Shown one piece after another: positions 1 through 6,181 of a stretch of DNA of 6,181 bases. Under the pieces are notes generated by a model. It had not been told where the DNA came from, did no database searches, and saw only the letters and a program-made list of their open reading frames with translations. Source of the DNA: an uncultured Oscillospiraceae bacterium (GTDB lineage: Bacteria; Bacillota; Clostridia; Oscillospirales; Ruminococcaceae); the NCBI GenBank assembly GCA_934457235.1, contig CAKSHT010000129.1, positions 1 through 6,181 of the forward strand. Direction: 5' to 3'. The stretch's first letter is position 1. Every line of letters starts with the position of its first letter. The translations under genes were made by a program, and so were the position numbers.

Positions 1-405
1 TCCTGGTTCAGCCGCATGCAGGAGCGTATCACAAGGTTCGTGACGGAAAACAGCCGCATGAGCGCCGGGCGCTTCCACGAGCTGATGATGGAAAAGGACG
101 AACTTGTCATGGATATCGGTACTGTCCTTGAGGGCAGGGAAGCGGTCAGCGAGGGACTTATCGATCACCTGGGAGGTCTTTCTGACGCGCTGAAGTGTCT
201 GTACTCCCTCATTGAGAAGAACGGGAAAAAAGAACCGAAGCCCGACAAGCCGGAGCCTAAAAGCAAATCTACGGAGAAATCCACAAAGAAAACCAAGACC
301 AAGCAGCCGGAAAAATCCGCGAGAACCAAAAAGACCGCAGCCGTACAGCTTCGCGAAGCCGGCAGCCGCGCGCTTAATTCCGTAGATTGGCATGGCGACA
401 GATAA
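1..405 (+). CDS. tepA: TepA-type ClpP-fold serine protease, C-terminal part (5' end outside window)
   Basis: The frame is open from the first base, and 134 codons remain before the TAA at 403-405. The first ATG, at base 16, is internal and not the true start. The visible part matches the C-terminal end of ClpP/SppA-like peptidases of the TepA (YmfB) type: a helix with ERITRFVTENS (residues 8-18 of the fragment), then MDIGTVLEGREAVSEGLID (37-55) and LGG, the 'EAxxxGLID' signature that closes the ClpP fold. D38 is a candidate for the catalytic Asp; the Ser and His would lie upstream. From about residue 73 the fold gives way to a tail of roughly 60 residues rich in Lys, Pro, Thr and Ser, probably disordered. 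In Bacillus, TepA is encoded just before spoIIIE and has been linked to preprotein translocation and to spore outgrowth proteolysis; the neighbouring ftsK here supports the call. The substrate in this organism is unknown. An ordinary ClpP is less likely because of the sequence and the tail. Confidence 0.8.
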   Translation, partial: SWFSRMQERITRFVTENSRMSAGRFHELMMEKDELVMDIGTVLEGREAVSEGLIDHLGGLSDALKCLYSLIEKNGKKEPKPDKPEPKSKSTEKSTKKTKTKQPEKSARTKKTAAVQLREAGSRALNSVDWHGDR

Positions 406-406
406 C

Positions 407-422
407 ACCTCCCGCGGGAGGG
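407..422. repeat. perfect 16-base palindrome, possible RNA hairpin
   Basis: ACCTCCCGCGGGAGGT reads the same on both strands. It begins one base after the stop codon of the upstream gene. In RNA it could fold as a 6-bp stem (407-412 with 417-422) closed by a CGCG loop. The left arm carries CCTCC, as in the 16S anti-Shine-Dalgarno, and the right arm carries GGAGG. No T-run follows, so it does not look like an intrinsic terminator. No start codon lies at normal spacing after the GGAGG. A protein-binding site, an mRNA processing or stability element, or chance are all possible. Confidence 0.5.
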
Positions 423-427
423 TACAT

Positions 428-433
428 AGGGGA
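428..433 (+). promoter_or_regulatory. ribosome binding site for uppP
   Basis: AGGGGA lies five bases before the ATG at 439 and supports that start. A stronger-looking GGAGG at 417-421 is 17 bases from the ATG, too far for normal initiation, and is inside the palindrome. Confidence 0.65.
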
Positions 434-438
434 ACAAT

Positions 439-1311
439 ATGGATATAATCACAGTAATAATTCAGGCGGTAGTCCAGGGACTTACGGAGTTCCTGCCGGT
501 TTCAAGCTCCGGACATCTATCGGTAGTTCAGCATATCACCGGGGTTGACGGCGAAGCCGCGCTCGTTCTTTCACTGGTGCTCCATCTGGGAACACTGGCG
601 GCGGTGTTCATAGCTTTCTGGGGAACGATCTGGGGCATGATAAAGGAGTTTTTCCTTACGATACGTGATATTTTCACCGGAAAATTCTCCTGGAAGAACA
701 TGAATGGAAACCGCCGCATGATGTTTATGGTCATTATCGCGACAGTGCTTCTGGTGCCGTTCTATCTGGTGCAGGATTTCTTCACTTCGCGGCAGGGCGA
801 CGGGGATATAGTTTTCGAGGGCGTAGCGTTTATGTTCACGGCGCTGCTGCTGTTCCTTTCGGATAAATTCGGTCACGGTACACGTACTGCTGAGGAAATG
901 ACCGTCAAGGACGGGATCACAGTCGGTTTGTTCCAGGTAGTCGCGCTGTTTCCGGGAGTGTCCCGCAGCGGTTCAACGACAGCCGGCGGACTTCTCTGCG
1001 GACTTGAAAAGCAGACCGCAGTCACATTCGCGTTTATCCTGGGAATCCCTGCGATACTTGGCGGAAGCGTCCTGGAACTTGGCGACGCTATCCACTCGGA
1101 TATGCAGCTCGACTGGGTCAATCTCGGTATAGGATTTGTGATCGCGGCAGTGGTCGGAATCCTTTCAATCAAGCTGGTCAGCTGGCTGGTGAAAAAGGAC
1201 AGGTACAAGATATTCGGTATCTACACCGCAGTACTTGGCGTAGCGTGCGTCGCTGCCGGACTGTGGGAGCACATTTCGGGGAATACACTGGCTTCACTCT
1301 TCGTGGGCTGA
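439..1311 (+). CDS. uppP: undecaprenyl-diphosphate phosphatase UppP/BacA
   Basis: This integral membrane enzyme removes a phosphate from undecaprenyl diphosphate, regenerating the lipid carrier used for peptidoglycan and other wall polymers. Overproduction in this family gives bacitracin resistance. The 290-residue product is close to the usual length (about 265-290). Signature 1, (E/Q)xxxE followed by FLPVSSSGHL, is at residues 13-27: Q13, E17, S23 and H26 match the catalytic positions. Q replaces the first Glu, which the family consensus allows. Signature 2, PGVSRSGST, is at 172-180 with the essential Arg at 176. Hydrophobic helices are visible around residues 2-12, 40-62, 94-112, 126-141, 193-212, 227-250 and 258-275. 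The ATG at 439 has a ribosome binding site at 428-433, and the reading frame begins directly with the first helix. It follows the protease gene by 33 bases and precedes ftsK by 26, so co-transcription is likely. No key residue is missing. Confidence 0.97.
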   Translation: MDIITVIIQAVVQGLTEFLPVSSSGHLSVVQHITGVDGEAALVLSLVLHLGTLAAVFIAFWGTIWGMIKEFFLTIRDIFTGKFSWKNMNGNRRMMFMVIIATVLLVPFYLVQDFFTSRQGDGDIVFEGVAFMFTALLLFLSDKFGHGTRTAEEMTVKDGITVGLFQVVALFPGVSRSGSTTAGGLLCGLEKQTAVTFAFILGIPAILGGSVLELGDAIHSDMQLDWVNLGIGFVIAAVVGILSIKLVSWLVKKDRYKIFGIYTAVLGVACVAAGLWEHISGNTLASLFVG

Positions 1312-1323
1312 AATACATATAAA

Positions 1324-1328
1324 GGAAG
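1324..1328 (+). promoter_or_regulatory. ribosome binding site for ftsK
   Basis: GGAAG, within AAAGGAAG (1321-1328), lies nine bases before the ATG at 1338. This supports the start that includes the Ser/Lys-rich N-terminal region rather than the internal ATG at 1500. Another ATG at 1330 is only one base from this site and opens a two-codon frame that stops at once. Confidence 0.65.
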
Positions 1329-1337
1329 TATGCTGTA

Positions 1338-4259
1338 ATGGCTGGAAATACAGAGAAAAAAACTAATACAACATCACGCAGCGCCGCTTCAAAAAGCAGC
1401 ACGGCGAAGTCAGGCAGCACCAAAGCCGGCAGCACCGGGCGCTCCAGGAAAAATCTTGACGAGGAGCTGAGACGTCAGCGCGAGGAAGCGTTGAAGCGCA
1501 GTATGCGCCGCCGTCACTTGACCTCGGTAATACTGTTTGCGGTGGGGATACTGCTTACTCTGGCGGCGGTCATTCCTGCGGGGGAGGGCGAGGGCTGGCG
1601 CGTTTTCTTCGATATAATGCACGGCCTTTTCGGTTACTCCGCATTCCTGGTAGGTCCGCTGCTGATTTTCATTGCAGTTCAGGTTTCTGCGGCTAAGGAT
1701 CCTAAGAAGCTCGGCGGGATCGTTGCAAAATCCTGCGTCGGGATCCTTATGCTCTGCGCGTGCGTGCAGATATTCTTTGTCGGAGAGACCCCAGGCAAGG
1801 ATTTCTTCGATGTAATCGCGCAGCTGTTCACTTATGGCAAGGAATTCCGCGGCGGCGGTGTGTTCGCGCTGTTCATCGGCGGACTTCTGCTTCTGCTTGG
1901 CAGACTTGGCGCTACTATAATCATGATAATCCTGATACTTGTGTGCATTTTTCTGTTCACTGGTATCTCGGTAAACGACTTTGTGCACCGCGTTTCCGAC
2001 CCGATGAAAAAGGCGGGCGAAAAGGCGAAGGAGCACCGCGAGCGTGTCAGAGAGGACAACAAGATCGCCGCAGAGCAGTTCCGTCTGGATCAGGAGGAGC
2101 TTGAACGTATACAGGCGGAAATTGACGCCGAGCAGGAGGATAAGCGTACCGTAGCGGAGCTGAAAAAGGCAGTTTTCAGCGTGTCCGAGCCGGAGCAGAC
2201 GCCCGAAGCTGAAGTCACCGAATCTCAGCCCGCAGAAGAACCCGCGGAGCCGGAGTTACCCGAAGCTTCTGAGCAGGAGCCGGAGGAAAAGCTTATCGAG
2301 GAGCAGAACAAGGACAGCCAGGACTACATGTCCGAACTGAAAAACTACATCATGGAAAAGAACCGCGCTGTCATAGAGGAAGCCGAGCGTAACGAAAAGG
2401 ATCCCCTGGAGGACGAAGACGCGGAACTGGTGCCGATAATCGACGCGATACACCGTTTCCGCGAGGAGGAGCCGGTGCAGGTGAGCAAGATAGAAGATCT
2501 CCCGGAGAATTCCGTAACTTCGTCGGACGAGGGCGAACTCCCGTTTGACATAGACGATGTGCTTGACGAGCCGGAGGAACCTGCCCCCGCGAATCCGGAG
2601 ATAATAGAAGTTCCGCGTCCGGGTATGGAAACACGCCAGCCGGAAACTTCCCGACCTGCGGAAACAAAGCCTGCGGCTCCGGAGCAGCCGAAGCCAGTAC
2701 AGAGCACTCAGTTACAGACCGGCGCCCCGGCACAGAAGCAGGCGGCGGACGGAAGCATGCAGAATATCACGCTGAGCGACGTGTATACGCTCCCGCCGGT
2801 GAACCTGCTGAATCCCGTCCAGAAGAAGATAACACAGGCGGATATAGACAGCGAGATAGAGCGCAATTCCAAGAAGCTGGTGGAGGCTCTCCAGAGCTTC
2901 GGTGTGCAGACAAAGCTTGTCGGTGTGAGCCGCGGTCCGTCCGTTACGCGCTATGAATTACAGCCCGCGCCCGGCGTTAAGATATCCAAGATCACCGGAC
3001 TTGTGGACGATATCGCGCTCAACCTGGCGTCCGCCGGAGTGCGTATCGAAGCGCCTATCCCGAACAAATCCGCGGTTGGAATCGAAGTGCCGAACAAGGC
3101 GCGTGATACCGTGTTCTTCCGCGAGCTTATCGACACGCCGGAGTTCCGCAGCAGTTTCAGCAAGAAGCTTGAAACCGTACTCGGCAAGGATATCAGCGGC
3201 GCTATGGTCACATGTAACATCGCGATAATGCCGCACCTGCTCATCGCAGGAACCACCGGTTCCGGTAAGTCAGTGTGCGTAAACTCCATCATCATGAGTA
3301 TCCTCATGAAATCCACCCCCGATGACGTACGTCTGATAATGGTAGACCCCAAAAAGGTGGAATTCATGATGTACAACGGAATTCCGCATCTGCTCATTCC
3401 GGTCGTCACCGACCCGAAGAAGGCGGCGGGCGCGCTTGCCTGGGCGGTAAACGAAATGCTCAATAGGTACAAGATGTTTTCCGAGAACAATGTCCGTGAC
3501 TTCACGGGATTCAATGAGCTTGCGGCGGAGCCGGACAGCGGGCTTACGAAAATGTCCCACATCGTCATATTCATCGACGAGCTGGCAGACCTTATGATGG
3601 CGTCACCAAAGGACGTTGAGGACAGTATCGTCCGACTGGCGCAGATGGCGCGTGCCGCCGGAATGCACCTTGTTATCGCAACACAGCGACCAACAGTCAA
3701 TGTCGTTACGGGACTTATCAAGGCGAATATTCCGAGCCGTATCGCACTGATGGTGGCTTCCCAGATGGACAGCCGCGTAATTCTCGACGCAGGCGGCGCT
3801 GAGAAGCTGCTTGGAAACGGTGATATGCTGTATATGCCGGTAGGACTTCCGAAGCCCGTCAGAGTACAGGGCTGCTTCGTTTCCGACAAGGAAGTCGAGC
3901 ATGTTGTGGAGTTCATCAAGCAGACATTCAAGGCAGAGTACGACGAGAACATAATTGAAGAGATAGAGCGCCAGACCGAAATGGTGAACACGGCGCAGGA
4001 GAGTAAATCCGGCTCGGACAGCGGCGATATCGACACCAGTGACGAGCGTCTGGAGGAAGCTATAGATTTTGTAGTCGAAGCAGGCACATGCAGTACATCG
4101 TCATTGCAGCGCCGTCTGAAGCTCGGTTACGGCAGAGCCGCAAGGCTTGTGGACATCATGGAGGAGATGGGCGTTGTAGGCCCACTTGAGGGCAGCAAGC
4201 CCCGCCAGGTGCTCATGAGCAAGCAGGAATGGGCTGAGAGGAAGCTTCAGCAAAGATAA
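1338..4259 (+). CDS. ftsK: FtsK/SpoIIIE-family DNA translocase
   Basis: This is a septum-anchored hexameric ATPase that pumps double-stranded DNA, clearing chromosome from the division site or, in spore formers, moving it into the forespore. Layout of the 973 residues: a Ser/Thr/Lys-rich cytosolic start (1-60); four or five membrane helices (about 62-80, 97-117, 126-148 and a double stretch 173-209); a charged probable coiled coil (about 222-278); a long Glu/Pro-rich linker (about 280-475); the alpha domain opening with YTLPPVNLL (483-491); and the RecA-like motor with Walker A GTTGSGKS (638-645) and Walker B IVIFIDELADL (742-752). Typical FtsK stretches are also present: NRYKMF (709-714), ATQRPTVNVVTGLIKANIPS (781-800) and GAEKLLGNGDML (820-831). 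The gamma winged helix is at about 900-965, with LQRRLKLGYGRAARLVD and GSKPRQVL. In families studied, gamma reads polarity sequences on DNA and contacts XerD. FtsK and SpoIIIE cannot be told apart from sequence alone. All catalytic motifs are intact. The gene sits in the same cluster as the TepA-type protease, as in Bacillus. Confidence 0.97.
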   Translation: MAGNTEKKTNTTSRSAASKSSTAKSGSTKAGSTGRSRKNLDEELRRQREEALKRSMRRRHLTSVILFAVGILLTLAAVIPAGEGEGWRVFFDIMHGLFGYSAFLVGPLLIFIAVQVSAAKDPKKLGGIVAKSCVGILMLCACVQIFFVGETPGKDFFDVIAQLFTYGKEFRGGGVFALFIGGLLLLLGRLGATIIMIILILVCIFLFTGISVNDFVHRVSDPMKKAGEKAKEHRERVREDNKIAAEQFRLDQEELERIQAEIDAEQEDKRTVAELKKAVFSVSEPEQTPEAEVTESQPAEEPAEPELPEASEQEPEEKLIEEQNKDSQDYMSELKNYIMEKNRAVIEEAERNEKDPLEDEDAELVPIIDAIHRFREEEPVQVSKIEDLPENSVTSSDEGELPFDIDDVLDEPEEPAPANPEIIEVPRPGMETRQPETSRPAETKPAAPEQPKPVQSTQLQTGAPAQKQAADGSMQNITLSDVYTLPPVNLLNPVQKKITQADIDSEIERNSKKLVEALQSFGVQTKLVGVSRGPSVTRYELQPAPGVKISKITGLVDDIALNLASAGVRIEAPIPNKSAVGIEVPNKARDTVFFRELIDTPEFRSSFSKKLETVLGKDISGAMVTCNIAIMPHLLIAGTTGSGKSVCVNSIIMSILMKSTPDDVRLIMVDPKKVEFMMYNGIPHLLIPVVTDPKKAAGALAWAVNEMLNRYKMFSENNVRDFTGFNELAAEPDSGLTKMSHIVIFIDELADLMMASPKDVEDSIVRLAQMARAAGMHLVIATQRPTVNVVTGLIKANIPSRIALMVASQMDSRVILDAGGAEKLLGNGDMLYMPVGLPKPVRVQGCFVSDKEVEHVVEFIKQTFKAEYDENIIEEIERQTEMVNTAQESKSGSDSGDIDTSDERLEEAIDFVVEAGTCSTSSLQRRLKLGYGRAARLVDIMEEMGVVGPLEGSKPRQVLMSKQEWAERKLQQR

Positions 4260-4263
4260 AAGC

Positions 4264-4268
4264 GAGGA
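4264..4268 (+). promoter_or_regulatory. ribosome binding site for the ygiQ-like gene
   Basis: GAGGA lies eight bases before the ATG at 4277, in the 17-base gap after ftsK. It supports that ATG as the start. The product then begins MPFLPVS, close to the known beginning of the YgiQ family, and no longer upstream extension is needed. Confidence 0.65.
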
Positions 4269-4276
4269 ACAACGAA

Positions 4277-6181
4277 ATGCCATTTTTACCAGTCAGCAGA
4301 CAGGATATGGAGGAGCGCGGGATCGAGCAGCTGGATTTCATCTGCTTCACCGGCGACGCATATATTGACCACCCAACGTTCGGCATCGCAATAATATCGC
4401 GAATGATCGAAGCCGCAGGATTCAGCGTGGGAATAATCGCGCAGCCGATGTGCGACGCGGATTACATGAAGCTTGGAAAACCGAAGTACTGCTTCATGGT
4501 GACCGGCGGAAATATCGACAGCATGGTGTCCAATTACACCGTTGCGCTCAAGAAGCGTAACGACGACGCGTATTCTCCGGGCGGCAGAGGCGGCAGACGT
4601 CCCGACCGTGCCCTTACCGTCTACTGTCAGAACCTGAAGCGCCTGTACCCTGACGTTGAAATATCGATCGGCGGTCTTGAAGCCTCGCTGCGCCGTTTCG
4701 CGCATTACGACTACTGGAGCGACAGCGTTATGCCGTCGGTACTGGTAAGCTCCGGCGCTGATTACCTTATGTACGGTATGGGAGAGGTAACGCTGACCCA
4801 GATGCTGAATAACTTCAAGGCGGGTCTGCATCTCAAGGACATGCATGACCTGCGCGGAATATGTTACCTCACCGAGCCGGAGAATACTCCGATAGGTGCA
4901 GTCCAGTGCGACAGCTTCGAGATTGTTCGCGACAACAAGAAAGCCTATGCGAAATCCTGCCGCAAACAGTACGACGAGCAGGACGAGGTGTACGGCAGGA
5001 CGATAGTCCAGCGCCACGGCGACAAGATGCTTGTTCAGAATCCGCCGCAGCGCAGCGTGACCCAGGCGGAATTCGACTACACCTACGAGCTTCCGTATAT
5101 GAGAATGTACCACCCGATGTATGAAAAGGAGGGCGGCGTCCCTGCGATCCAGGAAGTAGAGTTCTCGATAACTCACAACCGCGGCTGCTTCGGATTCTGT
5201 AACTTCTGCTCAATCGCGCTCCACCAGGGACGCCGGGTGCAGACCCGCAGCGAGGACAGCGTATACGAGGAAGCAGTGAAGCTTTCGGAAAATCCGCGTT
5301 TCAAGGGATATATCCACGACGTCGGCGGACCTACTGCGAACTTCCGTCACCCGTCCTGTGAGAAACAGGAAAAATACGGCATGTGCAAGGGCAAGAAATG
5401 CCTTGCACCCACTCCGTGTAAGAACCTCATCGCTGACCACAGCGACTATATCCACCTGCTGCGCCGACTGCGCTCCATCAAAAAGGTGAAGAAGATATTC
5501 ATACGCTCCGGTATTCGTTTTGATTACATGCTCCAGGACAAGAATAACGACTTTCTGGACGAGCTGGTGCAGTATCATGTCAGCGGTCAGCTGAAGGTAG
5601 CGCCGGAGCATGCAAGCAATAAGGTGCTTGACCTGATGGGCAAGCCGCATATCGAAGTATATGAAGAATTCGAGAAGCGTTTCTATGCTGCGACGAAAAA
5701 GTGCGGCAAGGAGCAGTATCTTGTGCCGTACCTCATGTCCAGCCACCCCGGCTGCACTCTGGAGGAAGCTGTGGAGCTTGCGGTGTTCCTCAAGAAACAT
5801 AATATACGTCCCGAGCAGGTGCAGGATTTCTACCCGACTCCGGGAACTATTTCCACGGCAATGTTCTGGACGGGGCTTGACCCGTACACAATGGAACCGG
5901 TGTTCGTACCGAGAACTCCCGATGAGAAGCGCATGCAGCGTGCATTGCTGCAATACTTCAAGCCGGAGAACCACGACATCGTGGAAAAGGCGCTCATTAT
6001 GGCACACCGCCGCGACCTTATCGGCACTGGTAAGGAATGTCTGATACCGCCGGGCGCAATGAGCCGTAATTCCCAGCAAGGAAAATCGCAGGGCAGGCAG
6101 CAGGGAAGAAACGTTCGTCCCGCAGGTAATTCCCGTCAGAATCAGTCTGATATGAAGCATAGCGGCAGAAACGAGAGGGGG
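4277..6181 (+). CDS. ygiQ: YgiQ-family (UPF0313) radical SAM protein, 3' end outside window
   Basis: The frame runs 635 codons from ATG 4277 to the last base without a stop. The N-terminal domain (about 1-290) shows the family blocks FTGDAYIDHPTFG (24-36), GIIAQP (52-57) and YSPGGRGGRRPDRA (99-112). The radical SAM core follows, with NRGCFGFCNFC at 301-311: C304, C308 and C311 form CX3CX2C, which binds the [4Fe-4S] cluster that cleaves S-adenosylmethionine. GGPTAN (350-355) is also typical. A second cluster, CX8CX4CX5C (C361, C370, C375, C381), follows. Later blocks are IRSGIRFDY (409-417), LKVAPEHA (439-446), SSHPG (488-492), QDFYPTPGTISTAMFWTG (516-533) and ECLIPPG (587-593), the last part belonging to the DUF3362-type C-terminal domain. 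Residues from about 595 onward are a basic Gln/Arg/Gly/Asn-rich tail. The family's substrate and reaction are unknown to me. It is 17 bases after ftsK and probably in the same transcript. Little of the protein is likely to be missing. Confidence 0.93.
   Translation, partial: MPFLPVSRQDMEERGIEQLDFICFTGDAYIDHPTFGIAIISRMIEAAGFSVGIIAQPMCDADYMKLGKPKYCFMVTGGNIDSMVSNYTVALKKRNDDAYSPGGRGGRRPDRALTVYCQNLKRLYPDVEISIGGLEASLRRFAHYDYWSDSVMPSVLVSSGADYLMYGMGEVTLTQMLNNFKAGLHLKDMHDLRGICYLTEPENTPIGAVQCDSFEIVRDNKKAYAKSCRKQYDEQDEVYGRTIVQRHGDKMLVQNPPQRSVTQAEFDYTYELPYMRMYHPMYEKEGGVPAIQEVEFSITHNRGCFGFCNFCSIALHQGRRVQTRSEDSVYEEAVKLSENPRFKGYIHDVGGPTANFRHPSCEKQEKYGMCKGKKCLAPTPCKNLIADHSDYIHLLRRLRSIKKVKKIFIRSGIRFDYMLQDKNNDFLDELVQYHVSGQLKVAPEHASNKVLDLMGKPHIEVYEEFEKRFYAATKKCGKEQYLVPYLMSSHPGCTLEEAVELAVFLKKHNIRPEQVQDFYPTPGTISTAMFWTGLDPYTMEPVFVPRTPDEKRMQRALLQYFKPENHDIVEKALIMAHRRDLIGTGKECLIPPGAMSRNSQQGKSQGRQQGRNVRPAGNSRQNQSDMKHSGRNERG

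Noticed and set aside
407..438. Intrinsic terminator between the protease gene and uppP
   Set aside because: The palindrome can form a short hairpin, but it is followed by ACATAGGGG rather than a T-run.
1293..1323. Possible promoter before ftsK: TTCACT (1293-1298) and TATAAA (1318-1323)
   Set aside because: The spacer is 19 bases and the -35 match is poor. Transcription would start near 1330, after the ribosome binding site at 1324-1328, so it could not serve ftsK normally.
1330..1340. Two-codon upstream frame ATG-CTG-TAA whose stop overlaps the ftsK ATG
   Set aside because: The Shine-Dalgarno sequence ends only one base before this ATG, too close for initiation, but is well spaced for the ATG at 1338. 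A chance occurrence is likely.
132..1588. Octamers GGGCAGGG (132-139) and GGGGAGGG (1581-1588) matching the E. coli KOPS consensus GGGNAGGG near ftsK
   Set aside because: KOPS is established in gammaproteobacteria. The Bacillus SpoIIIE recognition sequence (GAGAAGGG) was not seen here. Two matches in 6 kb are only slightly above chance and mean little without genome-wide strand bias.
2951..4087. 378-codon open frame on the minus strand opposite the ftsK motor region
   Set aside because: It lies wholly opposite a highly conserved coding region, its product is Ser/Thr/Ile-rich with no recognisable domain, and it is explained by the codon bias of the + strand gene.
4286..6160. Two long minus-strand open frames (4286-5176 and 5210-6160)
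   Set aside because: Both are shadows of the YgiQ-like gene, whose + strand frame carries the radical SAM cysteine motif and family blocks along its length. The minus-strand products are unrecognisable.

Overview
The window holds four genes, all on the + strand, packed head to tail with gaps of only 33, 26 and 17 bases. The first and last are cut by the window edges. The moderately GC-rich sequence, the free use of ATA isoleucine codons, the purine-rich ribosome binding sites and a ClpP-like (TepA-type) protease close to an FtsK/SpoIIIE translocase point to a Firmicute. The class is most likely Clostridia, possibly a Ruminococcus/Oscillospiraceae-type organism. This placement is inference; there is no rRNA or other decisive marker.

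Region by region: 1-405 is the C-terminal 134 codons of a TepA-type ClpP-fold protease with a long Lys/Pro-rich tail. Bases 406-438 hold a perfect 16-base palindrome and a ribosome binding site. Bases 439-1311 encode UppP/BacA, undecaprenyl-diphosphate phosphatase (290 aa), with both signature motifs intact. Bases 1338-4259 encode an FtsK/SpoIIIE DNA translocase (973 aa) with N-terminal membrane segments, a long acidic linker, the RecA-type motor and the winged-helix gamma domain. From 4277 to the window edge there is an open frame of 635 codons for a YgiQ-family (UPF0313) radical SAM protein. It has the CX3CX2C cluster motif, a second cysteine cluster and a basic, disordered C-terminal tail that is still open at base 6181.

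No terminator or convincing promoter is visible between the genes, so they are probably co-transcribed. The genes do not form one pathway. UppP recycles the lipid carrier for wall synthesis at the membrane, FtsK clears chromosomal DNA through the closing septum, the TepA-type protease is a cytosolic peptidase, and YgiQ is an uncharacterised enzyme. The common thread is envelope and division housekeeping.

I found no mobile element, CRISPR array, RNA gene or cryptic new system. The points most worth a second look are the intergenic palindrome containing paired anti-SD-like and SD-like sequences, the second cysteine cluster of the YgiQ protein, the basic tails of the first and last proteins, and uppP lying between the protease and translocase genes.
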